A stretch of DNA of 64,000 nucleotides from JAZRYE01 sp045600585 (GTDB taxonomy: Bacteria; Bacillota_I; Bacilli_A; RFN20; CAG-826). The notes under the pieces were generated by a model that did not search any database, was not told the DNA's origin, and saw only the letters and a program-made list of their open reading frames with translations. Position 1 is the first letter of the stretch. Each line of letters begins with the position of its first letter. Positions 15,856 to 26,241 of this stretch are shown here, in pieces. The position numbers and the translations under genes are program-made. The stretch spans positions 36,365 through 100,364 of the forward strand of contig JAZRYE010000018.1 in the NCBI GenBank assembly GCA_045600585.1. Direction: 5' to 3'.

Positions 15856-17683
15856 ATATTTCTTCACCTCTTCTTACATGTGAATCGTATTTTTTACGTT
15901 CAACAGTATTAAGGATCTTCTTTCTCATTCTAAATGTTAATGGAGTTACTTCGACAAGTTCATCTGTGTTGATGTAATCTAAGCAAGCTTCAAGAGACAT
16001 CTTTCTTGGTGATTTTAGAACGACTGTGTTGTCTTTGTTAGAACTACGCATATTTGTTAGTTCTTTCTTTGTTGTGACGTTAACAGCTAAGTCTATGTTA
16101 TATCTATTTTCACCAATAATCATACCTTCATAAACAGCAGTATTTGGTTCGATAAACATTGTGCCTCTATCTTCAACGTGTTGAATTGCGTATGGAGTAG
16201 CCATGCCACTTTCAGTAGCAACAAGAACACCAATTGGTCTTTCACCAATAACAGTAGTTGTCATTGGACGATATTCTCTATATGTATGTGAGAGGATGCC
16301 ATAACCTTTAGTTAATGTCATAAAGTTAGTTGTATAACCTAATAAACCACGTGATGGAATGATGTAGTTAAGAATTGTAACTGTTTCACGGTTATCCATA
16401 TTGACTAATTCAGCGTTTCTTTCACCTAAAGTAACCATGACATCACCAACGAAATCGTTAGGTACATCAATCATTAAATCTTCGTATGGTTCGTACTTAA
16501 CTCCATCAATTTCTTTAATGATGACCTTTGGTTTACTCACTTCAAGTTCGTATCCTTCTCTTCTCATATTTTCGATGAGAATTGATAAGTGTAATTCGCC
16601 ACGGCCTGAGACAACCCAAGTTTCGCTATTAGGAACTCTTTCAACTTTTAAAGCAACGTCTCTTTGCATTTCTCTAAATAATCTTTCTTCGATTTTTCTA
16701 GCAGTTAATAACTTACCATCTTTACCAGAGAATGGTGATGAGTTTGTACCGAAAGTCATTTGAAGAGTTGGTTCATCAAGTTTGATAAGTGGTAATGGAT
16801 CAATATGTGAAGTAGAACAAATTGTTTCACCAACGTTAATGTCCATTAAACCAGCAACTGCAACAATGTCACCAGCAGAAGCAGAATTAACTTCTAATCT
16901 TCTTAAACCTTGATAACCGAATAATTTCATTACTCTAAATGTTTTTGTTGTGCCATCTGTTCTACAAACAGTGACATTATCATTAACATTGATTGTTCCT
17001 CTTTTAACTGTGCCAATACCGATTCTACCAACGAAATCGTTATAGTCTAATAAAGCAACTTGCATTTGAAGTGGTGCTTCTTTATCAGTGCATGGAGCAG
17101 GGATTTGATCGATAATCATTTGAAGAACAGCGTCCATACCTGGAACTTGTGTTTCAGGATTTGCTTCTAATGAAGAAGTTCCCTTTAAACCAGAAGTATA
17201 AACAACAGGGAATTCTAAGAATTCATCCGGAGCACCTAATTCAATGAATAAATCGAGTACTTCATCAAGTGTTCTTTCAATATCAATATTTGCTCTATCA
17301 ACTTTGTTAATAACAACAATTGGTTTAATGTGAGCTTGTAATGCTTTCTTTAAAACGAATCTTGTTTGTGGCATTGTTCCTTCAAAAGCATCGACTAATA
17401 ATAAGCAGCCATCAACCATGTTCATAATTCTTTCAACTTCACCACCGAAGTCTGCGTGGCCAGGAGTATCAAGAATATTAATCTTTGTGTCCTTATAAAG
17501 GATTGATGTTGTCTTTGCTAAAATAGTAATACCTCTTTCTCTTTCAATGTCATTACTATCCATTGCACGTTCATTAACTTCTTCATTCTCACGGAATGTA
17601 CCAGAAGATTTTAATAATTGGTCAACAAGTGTAGTTTTACCGTGGTCAACGTGAGCAATAATTGCAACATTACGAATATCCAT
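15854..17683 (-). CDS. typA: Ribosome-associated GTPase TypA/BipA
   Basis: Translational GTPase that binds the 70S ribosome and helps 50S assembly and stress adaptation. The 609-aa length is normal. G1 is AHVDHGKT (residues 10-17), G2/G3 include RERGITI and [12 protein letters not shown]4 is NKVD. The C-terminal half has the EF-G-like domains and the TypA-specific end with [15 protein letters not shown] lies just upstream of the ATG at 17683. Single gene, convergent with the TrkA-C gene and divergent from yfhO. Confidence 0.96.
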   Translation of the reverse strand: MDIRNVAIIAHVDHGKTTLVDQLLKSSGTFRENEEVNERAMDSNDIERERGITILAKTTSILYKDTKINILDTPGHADFGGEVERIMNMVDGCLLLVDAFEGTMPQTRFVLKKALQAHIKPIVVINKVDRANIDIERTLDEVLDLFIELGAPDEFLEFPVVYTSGLKGTSSLEANPETQVPGMDAVLQMIIDQIPAPCTDKEAPLQMQVALLDYNDFVGRIGIGTVKRGTINVNDNVTVCRTDGTTKTFRVMKLFGYQGLRRLEVNSASAGDIVAVAGLMDINVGETICSTSHIDPLPLIKLDEPTLQMTFGTNSSPFSGKDGKLLTARKIEERLFREMQRDVALKVERVPNSETWVVSGRGELHLSILIENMRREGYELEVSKPKVIIKEIDGVKYEPYEDLMIDVPNDFVGDVMVTLGERNAELVNMDNRETVTILNYIIPSRGLLGYTTNFMTLTKGYGILSHTYREYRPMTTTVIGERPIGVLVATESGMATPYAIQHVEDRGTMFIEPNTAVYEGMIIGENRYNIDLAVNVTTKKELTNMRSSNKDNTVVLKSPRKMSLEACLDYINTDELVEVTPLTFRMRKKILNTVERKKYDSHVRRGEEI

Positions 17684-17776
17684 AAAAGAGGCCTCCTAAT
17701 CAAAAACCGAATAAAATAATAAGAAACCGGACCATAAAAAGCAAGAAAAATTAATATTTTTCAATGCTTTGATGTG

Positions 17777-17782
17777 TATAAT
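17777..17782 (+). promoter_or_regulatory. -10 box of yfhO (nearly leaderless)
   Basis: TATAAT with a TG directly in front, 9 nt before the ATG at 17792. The predicted start site is about 3 nt upstream of the ATG. No SD and no convincing -35. Confidence 0.5.
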
Positions 17783-17791
17783 ATTAATACT

Positions 17792-20700
17792 ATGGATGTT
17801 GTGTTTAAAAAAGATACAAATAAAAAGACGTTAAAAGATAGACTTTCTTTTCTAAAAAATAGAGAATCGATTTTTTATTATTATGTCTTTCTTTTAGTTG
17901 TTGGTATCCTCTTTTTAATTAGTTCAACTTTTATCAATAGAGGTACAACTCCATTCACTGGAGACTATGTCTCACAAGAATATGCTTTCTATACAAATGG
18001 TTATGATGACTGGTGGCATTTTCTCAAAACAGGCAAGTTTGTTTTATATGATCCAAATACATTTTTAGGAGCGAGTAATATTGGTTCAAATACATTCTAT
18101 TATTTGTTTGATCCTTTCTTCTTCCCAATACTTCTTTGTCCAAGACAATTAATCCCTCAAGGAATGGTGATTCTAACTATTTTTAAAATTGCTACTGCGG
18201 GATTAATGTTCTACTTCTATATGCGATATTTAGGAGCATCAATTCATGCGAGCAAGATATCCGGATTGGCATATGCTTTTTCTGGTTGGATGGCGTGGTA
18301 TTTATGGTTCAATCATATGACCGAAATTACTATCGTCTTCCCACTTATGTTAATGGGAGTAGAAAGAGTAATTAGAACTAAGAAACCATGGCTATTAGCG
18401 TTTGCTATTTTCCTTATGGGAATAACCAATTTCTTCTTCCTTGTTTGCTGCACATTTGCTGCATTTTTCTACGCAATGTTCCGTTATTTTCAAAGAATTA
18501 AGTTAAATTCTGGTAGAGATAATTTAGAAATAATTGGATATGGATTTATCGCGTTTGCAACAGGATTATTAATGTCTTGCATGGTTGTTGTTCCAGCAGC
18601 AATTGTTTCTTTAAATGCTCCTCGAGCACAGAATACAAGTTACTTAGATGCATTAAAAGAATGTCTCAAAAATTTAACTAATAAAGAATACCTTAAAAAG
18701 CTATGGGACATGATGACTTCTTGGAAGAATTTAACTGTTAGAAGTTATCAAATTAAAGAGAGAAATTATTTCCCTTTAATTGAATATATTTTCCCTGCAA
18801 TGACATGTAGAGAAATACCTTTGGTAGACTATGCTCATTCTTATGACAATGTTGGTGGCTCATTATTTATTTATTACCCAATCATCATGTTATTAGTACC
18901 AGCACTTATTAAGTCATGTAGAGAAAAGCATTTTTCTCCATTAATTGGTACAGCATTACTTGTCGCGGCGGTATTTACTCCATTTTGTTATTACTTATTC
19001 CATGGCCTTACTAGTGAACCTTATGGAAGATGGACATTATTTGTTGAAACAAGCGCGATTGCTTATGTTGGCTTATATTTAGATAAATTTAAAAAAGATT
19101 CAAATTGGTCTTTGATTATCGGCTATGTTACTACTGAATTATTGATTTTATTAGCATGTATATTAGCCCATAAATTAACTCTTCTTGATAATGGAGAAAT
19201 GTTTAGTGAATACGTTCCAATTAAACTTGGAGGTGTTCTTGCAGCAGCCTATGTCACAATCGTTTTTGTACTTTTAAGAGTATTCAAAAATAAGAAGTTT
19301 TTGCATTACATATTTATTGGTCTTATTTCTATTGAAGCTATCGCAATGGGAGCGTTTATTATTGAAGGACATGGTGTAGAAGATTACACCCAAACAAACA
19401 ATGGCCTAGACAATAATAATGTTCTCCATTCTATTGTTAGTAAAATCTCTAAAAATGATCCTGATTATTATCGTTGTTACTCAACATTACAAAATTCCAG
19501 AGCAAGAAATGATGGAATGAGAAATGGTTATAATGGTTTAGGATTTTTCCATTCTGTTTATAACTTTAATCCTGCTGATTTTTTAAACTGGTCTGCAATT
19601 AATGATAACCACGCACCTGAAGGATGGTCTGCTTCATATGTTGAAAAACGTATGAACCTTGATGAATTCTTAGGCGTTAAATATTACTTTGTTTTAAAAG
19701 AAGAATATCGTTATAAAAAAGCTGCACAAAGCGGTAGTTATCGAAGCAATGTCCCTTTATATTTTGTTGATATTACAGATAAATATCCCAATGATAAATT
19801 CTATGTTTTTGAGAACACAAAATTCATTGATTTAGGTTTTAGTTATGACCGTGTTTATTCCACTAATTCAGAAGAAGATCCAACAGCGACATTAGCTACC
19901 AATGATGTTATTAAAAATGAAGAAATGTATCTTGATGGAGCAATTGCTAATTATGAAGATGCTTCTAAATTATTAGAGGAATCTAATGGCCAATTAACAG
20001 TTAAGCCTTCATCTAATTTCACCTTTAAAGCAAATAGAATCACAGTAACTAGTAGAACACCTGGTTCATCTATTAGTGATGAAGCAAATAGATACATCCA
20101 ATCCGCGTTCGATGTTAGCAAATTAGGCCCATGTTATAGATTACCAGTTGATACATTATTAAATATTGAAAATCATCCTTCATCAAAACCAGTCACTGTT
20201 AATCAATCTAATAATGCGAATAACGACACATTTGTTAATGTTATTAAATTCCCAAATACATCATCTTCAAATTACAAATATGATCCAAAAGGTATGATGT
20301 TCTATTTAAAAAATTATTATCACTGGGATTATCGTATTGATGTTTATTTTGTGGATGTAGATGGCAATATTGTTACTTGGGATGATCATAATGATCAAAA
20401 ATTAACCATTGGTAGTTATACAAGTAGAAAAACTTGGAGAGGATTCTATATTGCTCCAACTTATGATAATGGGGGAAACATCATTAAAGATGCACCTAAA
20501 ATTGATAGAATTATCATCTGTAATAAAGGTAAAAAATCAAAGTCTTACGATCTTTATTTTGATACCGCTACTAACTATGAAAATAGACTTCAAAAACACT
20601 TTGATAACCCATTAACTGATGTGAAATATGGCACTAATAAATTTACATTTAAAACAAACTTCTCTTCTTCTCGCGTAGTTGTTACACAAATCGCATATGA

Positions 20701-21028
20701 AGATGGCTGGAGCGTTATTGCTAGAAATAATCTAGGCGAAGTTAAAAAGCTTAATGTTTATATGTTACAAGGTGGTTTCGTTTCCTTTGTCGCGCCAAGT
20801 GGTAATTACTCATACGAATTGACCTATTACACGCCTTATTTAGAGCTCGGTTCTTATTTATCCGACATTGGTTTATTTATCTTCCTAACGTCTTATTTTG
20901 GCTATTTATATATGGATAATGAATTAAAGAGTTCTTCTCTTGCTTTTGACGATGAGTTCAAACGTAAAAAGAATGGAAAATTCTTTAAATTATTTAAGCT
21001 ACCATATGGAAAAGAGAATTCTTTATGA
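17792..21028 (+). CDS. YfhO-family large membrane protein (GT-C-like glycosyltransferase)
   Basis: A 1,078-aa multi-span membrane protein. The N-terminal half has about a dozen hydrophobic segments, with the family's DYVSQE near the first extracellular loop and a GWMAWY loop; the second half is a large extracellular domain, and one more membrane segment comes near the C-terminus. YfhO-type GT-C proteins add sugars to lipoteichoic acid or other surface polymers in Bacillota. An in-frame GTG at 17774 overlaps the -10 box, so I start at ATG 17792. The last 4 nt overlap rsuA (ATGA), implying coupled translation of two functionally unrelated genes. Stop codon is TGA. Confidence 0.85.
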   Translation: MDVVFKKDTNKKTLKDRLSFLKNRESIFYYYVFLLVVGILFLISSTFINRGTTPFTGDYVSQEYAFYTNGYDDWWHFLKTGKFVLYDPNTFLGASNIGSNTFYYLFDPFFFPILLCPRQLIPQGMVILTIFKIATAGLMFYFYMRYLGASIHASKISGLAYAFSGWMAWYLWFNHMTEITIVFPLMLMGVERVIRTKKPWLLAFAIFLMGITNFFFLVCCTFAAFFYAMFRYFQRIKLNSGRDNLEIIGYGFIAFATGLLMSCMVVVPAAIVSLNAPRAQNTSYLDALKECLKNLTNKEYLKKLWDMMTSWKNLTVRSYQIKERNYFPLIEYIFPAMTCREIPLVDYAHSYDNVGGSLFIYYPIIMLLVPALIKSCREKHFSPLIGTALLVAAVFTPFCYYLFHGLTSEPYGRWTLFVETSAIAYVGLYLDKFKKDSNWSLIIGYVTTELLILLACILAHKLTLLDNGEMFSEYVPIKLGGVLAAAYVTIVFVLLRVFKNKKFLHYIFIGLISIEAIAMGAFIIEGHGVEDYTQTNNGLDNNNVLHSIVSKISKNDPDYYRCYSTLQNSRARNDGMRNGYNGLGFFHSVYNFNPADFLNWSAINDNHAPEGWSASYVEKRMNLDEFLGVKYYFVLKEEYRYKKAAQSGSYRSNVPLYFVDITDKYPNDKFYVFENTKFIDLGFSYDRVYSTNSEEDPTATLATNDVIKNEEMYLDGAIANYEDASKLLEESNGQLTVKPSSNFTFKANRITVTSRTPGSSISDEANRYIQSAFDVSKLGPCYRLPVDTLLNIENHPSSKPVTVNQSNNANNDTFVNVIKFPNTSSSNYKYDPKGMMFYLKNYYHWDYRIDVYFVDVDGNIVTWDDHNDQKLTIGSYTSRKTWRGFYIAPTYDNGGNIIKDAPKIDRIIICNKGKKSKSYDLYFDTATNYENRLQKHFDNPLTDVKYGTNKFTFKTNFSSSRVVVTQIAYEDGWSVIARNNLGEVKKLNVYMLQGGFVSFVAPSGNYSYELTYYTPYLELGSYLSDIGLFIFLTSYFGYLYMDNELKSSSLAFDDEFKRKKNGKFFKLFKLPYGKENSL

Positions 21029-21726
21029 GACTAGATAGATATTTGGCCAATTCTGGTGTTGGAACTAGAAGTGAAGTTAAAAAATTAATTCATAAAAAAC
21101 TTGTTACAGTAAACGGAGTAGTGGCAAGAAGTGATTCTTTATCTATTGATGAAAATAAAGATGAAGTTAGGGTTGATAACGAATTAATTAAATATCAAGA
21201 ATTCTATTATGTTCTCATCAACAAACCACAAGGATATGTATCCGCGGTTGAAGATAATGTTTATCCTCCGATTACTGATTTAATTCCCGAATATGATTTT
21301 GCAAAGTTATATCCAGTTGGAAGGCTTGATGTAGATACAACAGGAACACTTTTATTAACTAATAATGGAGATTTATGTCATAAACTTTTATCTCCTAAAT
21401 ATCACGTTGGTAAAACATATTTTGTTACAGTTGATGGAGTGATTAAAAATACATTAGTTGAAGCGTTTAAAAAAGGAATCATACTCGATGATGAACTTAC
21501 ATTACCAGCAAAGCTAAAAATAATATCTCCAAATGAATCTGAATTAACTATTCATCAAGGTAAGTTTCATCAAGTAAAAAGAATGTTTCAAGCTTTTGGT
21601 TTAAAGGTAATTAAACTCGATAGAAAATCATTTGCGTTCTTAAATCATGAAGATCTTGAAATCAGTGAATATCGAGAACTTAATGATGATGAAGTTAATA
21701 GACTAATTGAACTAGTTAATAAATAG
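21025..21726 (+). CDS. 16S rRNA pseudouridine synthase, RsuA/RluB/E/F family
   Basis: 233 aa: N-terminal S4 domain (MRLDRYLANSGVGTRSEVKK, residues 1-20) and the catalytic motif GRLDVDTTGTLLLTNNG near 98 with the active-site Asp. GKFHQVKRMF is the family's RNA-binding motif (Q-V-R/K-R-M). The short length and lack of an RluB-type basic tail favour RsuA (16S U516). Begins within the yfhO stop (ATGA) and ends at a bidirectional terminator. Confidence 0.9.
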   Translation: MRLDRYLANSGVGTRSEVKKLIHKKLVTVNGVVARSDSLSIDENKDEVRVDNELIKYQEFYYVLINKPQGYVSAVEDNVYPPITDLIPEYDFAKLYPVGRLDVDTTGTLLLTNNGDLCHKLLSPKYHVGKTYFVTVDGVIKNTLVEAFKKGIILDDELTLPAKLKIISPNESELTIHQGKFHQVKRMFQAFGLKVIKLDRKSFAFLNHEDLEISEYRELNDDEVNRLIELVNK

Positions 21727-21748
21727 AAAAGAGGCATAAACCTCTTTT
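21727..21748. terminator. Bidirectional terminator between rsuA and rsmI
   Basis: Perfect 8-bp stem AAAAGAGG / CCTCTTTT with a 6-nt loop between convergent genes. Confidence 0.85.
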
Positions 21749-21750
21749 AT

Positions 21751-22590
21751 TTACCGTGTGATTTTTTTCACGTAGTTTTTATTAACTTTATATTCTTCCG
21801 AAACAATTTCTGCCGCGGTCTTTTTTGTTACACCTTTATCGAGTAATTGATTGAATCTATTTAATAAGTCCACATCTGTAACGACTTCTTCTTGTTTATT
21901 TCCTTCAACAATAAGAACCATTTCTCCTTTTAGAGTTAATTCATCAATTTCACATAATTCATCAAGAGTACCTCTAATGTATTCTTCGTTTAATTTTGTT
22001 AATTCACGGGCAAGAACAATGTTTCTATTACCTAATACTGATTTGATGTTTTCTAATGATCTTTTGATTCTATGTGGTGATTCATAAAAGATGATGGTTT
22101 CTTTTCTATTTTTAAGTTCTTCTAATTCGCTTTTTGCTTCGTTATCTTTAGCGGATAAAAAGCCATAATAATAGAAGTGACTTGTTTCTAATCCAGATGC
22201 TACTAAAGCATTAATAAAAGCAGAAGGTCCACTTACTGTTGATACCGCGATATCTTGAGCGATAGCTTCTTTTACAAGTATTGCTCCCGGATCACTTATT
22301 CCCGGATAACCAGCATCAGAAACATATACAACTTTCTTACCTTCTTTAATCTTATTAATTAAATATAAGGAAGCTTCTTTTTCATTGTGCTCTCTTAAAG
22401 AGAACAATTCTTTTTTGATGCCAAAATTAGAAAGAAGAGAATATGTATTTCTCGTATCTTCAGCAGCGATGATATCTGCAAGAGAAAATACTTCCAACGC
22501 TCTTTTGGAAACTTCGCTTAAGTTACCAATTGGAGTGGCAACCAAATATAAAAGTGGTTTTGAATTATCAAAACTTTTACTTCTTTTCAT
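21751..22590 (-). CDS. rsmI: 16S rRNA (cytidine1402-2'-O)-methyltransferase
   Basis: Methylates the ribose of C1402 in the decoding centre, using SAM. Family motifs: YLVATPIGNL, AAEDTRNT, VSDAGYPGISDPG and a YESPHRI segment. I take the ATG at 22590 (279 aa), because the conserved part begins 11 residues later; in-frame starts up to 22644 would only add lysine/threonine-rich residues read from the ricT Q/N-tail DNA. The start overlaps the end of ricT by 14 nt. Last gene of the dnaX-to-rsmI minus-strand operon. Confidence 0.93.
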   Translation of the reverse strand: MKRSKSFDNSKPLLYLVATPIGNLSEVSKRALEVFSLADIIAAEDTRNTYSLLSNFGIKKELFSLREHNEKEASLYLINKIKEGKKVVYVSDAGYPGISDPGAILVKEAIAQDIAVSTVSGPSAFINALVASGLETSHFYYYGFLSAKDNEAKSELEELKNRKETIIFYESPHRIKRSLENIKSVLGNRNIVLARELTKLNEEYIRGTLDELCEIDELTLKGEMVLIVEGNKQEEVVTDVDLLNRFNQLLDKGVTKKTAAEIVSEEYKVNKNYVKKITR

Positions 22591-23719
22591 TGTTGTTGTT
22601 TCTTTCTTTACTTTGTCTATTTTGTTGCTCGTTTTGACCACCATTAGGACGACGATAGTTATTGTGTCTGTGTTGGTTATTATTACGAGGTTGATTGTTG
22701 TTTCTTTGTTGATTGTTATTTTGTTGATTATTTTGATTATTCTTTACTTGTTGTTGATTGTTTCTCTGCTCATTATTTTTGTTTTGTTGTTGAGGAGTAG
22801 GATTCTTTTGTTGAGGCTTTTCGTTTTGTTTATCCTTATTTTGATTTTGGATATCTTTCTTAAAGTCTTTCTTTGGTAATCTAAATTCCTTGTTATAGTC
22901 GTCTAAAGAATAAATCTTTATATCTTCTTCATTTTCAACCCTAACAACTCTACTAACGATGTTGATATTTGTTACTGTATATTCAATCTTTTCAATGAAT
23001 ACTTTTGTTCCTAATTCAGGGAATGCTTTTTTGTCTTCTGTATAAGCATCATCTTCATATTTTAAACAGCAAATTAACTTGCCACATTGACCACTTAACT
23101 TTGGAATGTTGATTGCAAGCATTTGATTCTTCGCTCTATTGATAGAGATGCCATCGAATTCATTTAAGAATGTGGAGCAGCAAAGTGGTAAACCACAAAT
23201 ACCAATTCCACCTACCATTTTTGCTTTATCTCTTGATCCAACTTGTCTTAAATCAATACGTGTATGAAGTTTAGCTGCTAATACTTTTAATAATTCACGG
23301 AAGTCGACTCTTTCATCTGCTAAATAGGAGAATAAGACCTTGGTTTTATCTAATGTGTATTCACATGAAATAAGATTCATATCAAGGTTTAATCTAGTGA
23401 TTTCTGCTTGGCATACTTCCATAGCAAATTTAGCGTCTCTAATATTGCTATCATAGGCACGTAAGTCTGCATCTGTAGCTTTTCTTAGAATAGGTTTTAG
23501 TCCTAATTCGCTTTTATATTTCTTTATATCAATTGGTTCTAAAACAATAAGTCCAAGTTCCATTCCTCTCATTGTTTCGACAACAACTTTTTCTTCTAAT
23601 TTATAGTCAAAATCATACACGCCAAAATAGTATGTACGAGTGCCGTTAATAAATCTTACTCCGGCATATGCTTTATATGATGAGTTATCAATAACTGCTT
23701 GTTGAGTGACTGTTTCCAT
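22577..23719 (-). CDS. ricT: RicT/YaaT (PSP1 domain) with a Q/N-rich C-terminal tail
   Basis: In Bacillus, RicT with RicA and RicF forms an Fe-S complex that directs RNase Y cleavage and affects competence, sporulation and biofilm. The PSP1 core (about residues 60-250) has the two conserved cysteine clusters CGLPLCCSTF and CGKLICCLKYE. From about residue 287 to 380 the protein is a low-complexity tail of mostly Asn, Gln, Arg and Lys, with runs such as NNQQNNNQQRNNNQ; standard homologues of about 275-290 aa lack it. The tail looks like a prion-like disordered domain. ricA (ymcA) and ricF (ylbF) are not in the window. Confidence 0.88.
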   Translation of the reverse strand: METVTQQAVIDNSSYKAYAGVRFINGTRTYYFGVYDFDYKLEEKVVVETMRGMELGLIVLEPIDIKKYKSELGLKPILRKATDADLRAYDSNIRDAKFAMEVCQAEITRLNLDMNLISCEYTLDKTKVLFSYLADERVDFRELLKVLAAKLHTRIDLRQVGSRDKAKMVGGIGICGLPLCCSTFLNEFDGISINRAKNQMLAINIPKLSGQCGKLICCLKYEDDAYTEDKKAFPELGTKVFIEKIEYTVTNINIVSRVVRVENEEDIKIYSLDDYNKEFRLPKKDFKKDIQNQNKDKQNEKPQQKNPTPQQQNKNNEQRNNQQQVKNNQNNQQNNNQQRNNNQPRNNNQHRHNNYRRPNGGQNEQQNRQSKERNNNNEKK

Positions 23720-23722
23720 TTT

Positions 23723-24718
23723 TTAGTCCTCCTTAATAATACTGAATATCAAGTGATCCAATAATAACGGAACACTGACATTGGAATTTAGGATATTTCT
23801 ATCTTTCAAAATCTCTAATAAACTTTCTTGAACATGGCCAAGGCTATGAGCAAGATTTGTTAATACTTCAATATATGAAGAGTTTATAGGTTCTTTATCA
23901 TGCTGAATATTTAATATGTCTTCAAATAATTCAGCGAGGATATCAAGGAAGAACCTACAAGATTCCTTAGTTTTAATTTGTGGAATGATGTTGTGCTGGC
24001 AATGGTATATAGCAGAACGGTAATCATCCGCGGCAAACGCATCGAGAAGATCGATAATTGCTTTTTTTGCTGATACGTATTCTTTTTTCTCGTCTTCGTT
24101 ATTAACTAAATCATAGATAAGTTCTGCATCATTATAGAAATAACTTAATAATTCCGCATCTTCTTTTTCGACATTGAGTTCTACTGCTTCATTAATGATT
24201 GTTTTTCTATCGATGAGCTTTAGTCTTAATACTTGGCAACGAGAAATAATGGTTGGAAGAACATTGCTTTCATTGTTTGTGGTTAAGAAAGCATAGATAT
24301 CCATTCCTGGTTCTTCAAGGAACTTAAGAATGCTATTGACTGCTTCTGTAGTCATATTTTCAACAAGATGAAGAACATAAATCATGATGCCTTTTTCTTC
24401 AAAAGCTTTCTTTTCAAATCTTGATTCAATTTCTCCAACTTCTTCCTTTTTGATTGTCTTTTTACTTCCATCATAAACAATCATATCTGGATAGTTTTCA
24501 TCATCCACACGTAAACATGTAATACAAGAATTACAAGCAAGTGGAGAAGGGTCATCACAAAGAATTGATTTTGCTAAGTATTTTGCAACTTCAAGTAAAG
24601 GCGTACCAGGATTACCAGAAACTAAAAAAGCATGTGAAAGGTGCTTAGTTTTAAGCGAATTCACGAATGTTTGATAAATAACTGGCTGATAATTCCTTAA
24701 GTACTTTTCTACTTGCAT
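23723..24718 (-). CDS. holB: DNA polymerase III subunit delta prime
   Basis: Clamp-loader subunit. 331 aa. The zinc module is C-DDPSPLA-C-NS-C-IT-C near residues 54-66. The P-loop position is degenerate (SGNPGTPLLEVAK, no GKT), as expected for delta prime, which does not hydrolyse ATP. LVENMTTEAVNSILKFLEEP and ISRCQVLRL are the family's SRC-type motifs. Overlaps tmk by 10 nt and is 3 nt from ricT, so it is in one tightly packed operon. Confidence 0.92.
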   Translation of the reverse strand: MQVEKYLRNYQPVIYQTFVNSLKTKHLSHAFLVSGNPGTPLLEVAKYLAKSILCDDPSPLACNSCITCLRVDDENYPDMIVYDGSKKTIKKEEVGEIESRFEKKAFEEKGIMIYVLHLVENMTTEAVNSILKFLEEPGMDIYAFLTTNNESNVLPTIISRCQVLRLKLIDRKTIINEAVELNVEKEDAELLSYFYNDAELIYDLVNNEDEKKEYVSAKKAIIDLLDAFAADDYRSAIYHCQHNIIPQIKTKESCRFFLDILAELFEDILNIQHDKEPINSSYIEVLTNLAHSLGHVQESLLEILKDRNILNSNVSVPLLLDHLIFSIIKED

Positions 24719-25329
24719 AATCTTGCTAAAATCGCATTAAGTGTATCTTTTGCAACTTCTTCTCTACTCTTTCCAGCATCGATAATGACATATCTATCTG
24801 GATATCTCTTTGCAAGGTCTAAAAATGTATTTCTAACCTTGTTGTGGAATTCTAATTTTTCTAAGTCTAAGCGATTAACTTCTCTTTCTGAATTGGCAGA
24901 AATTCTTGCTAAACCAATTTCTGGATTTAAATCAAAAAGAAGTGTTAAATCTGGCCATGTATTTTCGGTAGCAAATAAGTTAATGTTTAATACTTCATCA
25001 ATACCTAATCCTCTTGCTCCGCCTTGATAGGCTAAAGAAGAATCTAAGTAACGATCGCAAACAACAATTTTGCCTTCTTTTATTGCTGGCCAAACTTTTT
25101 CTACTAAATGTTGTCTTCTACTAGCTGCGTATAATAAAGCTTCTGTTCTTGAATCCATCATAGTGTTAGCTTTATCTAAGATAACATTTCTGATTTGCTC
25201 ACTAATTGGGGTTCCGCCTGGCTCTCTTGTACGAACAACTTGGTAACCCATTTCTTCTAATTTTTTAACAGCCTCTTCAACCGCGGTTGTTTTGCCTGAT
25301 CCTTCAGGTCCTTCTAAAGTAATAAACAT
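24709..25329 (-). CDS. tmk: Thymidylate kinase
   Basis: Phosphorylates dTMP to dTDP. 206 aa. Walker A is EGPEGSGKTT (residues 6-15), followed by the DRY-type segment CDRYLDSSLAYQGGARGLG and the TREPGGTPISEQIR loop typical of bacterial thymidylate kinases. Overlaps holB at its 3' end and follows recR by 11 nt. Confidence 0.96.
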   Translation of the reverse strand: MFITLEGPEGSGKTTAVEEAVKKLEEMGYQVVRTREPGGTPISEQIRNVILDKANTMMDSRTEALLYAASRRQHLVEKVWPAIKEGKIVVCDRYLDSSLAYQGGARGLGIDEVLNINLFATENTWPDLTLLFDLNPEIGLARISANSEREVNRLDLEKLEFHNKVRNTFLDLAKRYPDRYVIIDAGKSREEVAKDTLNAILARLCK

Positions 25330-25340
25330 ATGGATTTCTC

Positions 25341-25937
25341 CTATAATTTTCTTCTACCTTCAATTGCTTTTGATAATGTCAAAGCATCTGTGTAATCTAA
25401 GTTACCACCCATTTGTAAGCCATAGGCTAAACGAGTGATATTTTCTACATATGGTTCTAATATTTTTGATAGATATACAGCGGTTGTTTCACCTTCAATT
25501 GTTGGGTTTGTAGCAATGATAATTTCTTTTACTTCTCCACCCTTAACTCTATCTATTAATCCTTGGATATTTAAATCTTCAATACCCTTACCTTTTGAAA
25601 TGGATATTACTCCACCTAAAACGTGATATACCCCGTGATATCCCTCTGCATTTTCAAAAGCCAATAAATCCTTTGGATAACTAACTACCATTAAAACTGA
25701 TTTATCTCTTGATTCATCAGAACATATCTCACATACTTCGCCTTCAGTTAAGCAACCACATATAGGGCAGGTATGGATTTTTGATTTAAGTTCTTTAACA
25801 GCGTTAGAAAACTCTACTAGATCTTCTTCATCCATATCTAGCATTGCATACGCCATACGTTCTGCGCTTCTTTTGCCTACGCTTGGAAGTTTGGCTAATG
25901 ATTCTTCTAATCTTATTAAAGATTTTAATTTTTCCAT
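25341..25937 (-). CDS. recR: Recombination mediator protein RecR
   Basis: With RecO it loads RecA on gapped DNA. 198 aa. N-terminal helix-hairpin-helix (LPSVGKRSAERMAY), C4 zinc finger CPICGCLTEGEVCEIC, then the Toprim domain (SYPKDLLAFENAEGYHGVYH and the acidic EIIIATNPTIEGETTA). Its ATG shares one base with the ybaB stop, so translation is coupled. Confidence 0.97.
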   Translation of the reverse strand: MEKLKSLIRLEESLAKLPSVGKRSAERMAYAMLDMDEEDLVEFSNAVKELKSKIHTCPICGCLTEGEVCEICSDESRDKSVLMVVSYPKDLLAFENAEGYHGVYHVLGGVISISKGKGIEDLNIQGLIDRVKGGEVKEIIIATNPTIEGETTAVYLSKILEPYVENITRLAYGLQMGGNLDYTDALTLSKAIEGRRKL

Positions 25938-26239
25938 TAGAAACCTAATCCGCCAGCTTGTCCTGTGATTTCTTCTTGAATCTTGTCGCTCTTTTCTTGA
26001 ATTTGGTCAATTAATTCATTAACTGCTAATGTGATCATAGCGACGACCATTTCTTTGTTTTCAACATCGAATGCATCATCATCAATTTCAATAGCTGTGA
26101 TTCTCTTACTACCTAACATTTTGACAGTAACAGCGCCACCTTTCGTGATGCTGAATTCTTCTTGCTCTAATGCAGCTTGTGCTTTTCTTAATTTAGCTTG
26201 CATTCTTTGAGCTTGTTGAATCATTTGTTGCATATTCAT
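25937..26239 (-). CDS. ybaB: Nucleoid-associated protein YbaB/EbfC
   Basis: A 100-aa DNA-binding protein; the family forms dimers with protruding coiled coils. The N-terminus is Met/Gln-rich (MNMQQMIQQAQRMQAKLRKA), followed by GGAVTVKMLG and ITAIEIDDDAF, and a C-terminal helix ending GQAGGLGF. The dnaX-ybaB-recR order is one of the most conserved in bacteria and is kept here. Confidence 0.95.
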   Translation of the reverse strand: MNMQQMIQQAQRMQAKLRKAQAALEQEEFSITKGGAVTVKMLGSKRITAIEIDDDAFDVENKEMVVAMITLAVNELIDQIQEKSDKIQEEITGQAGGLGF

Positions 26240-26241
26240 AA

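Noticed and set aside
22385..22879. A 164-aa plus-strand reading frame rich in Leu, Ile and Val that looks like a membrane protein
   Set aside because: It is antisense to the Q/N-rich ricT tail and rsmI start; poly-Asn/Gln codons read backwards give Leu/Val runs. No SD or promoter.
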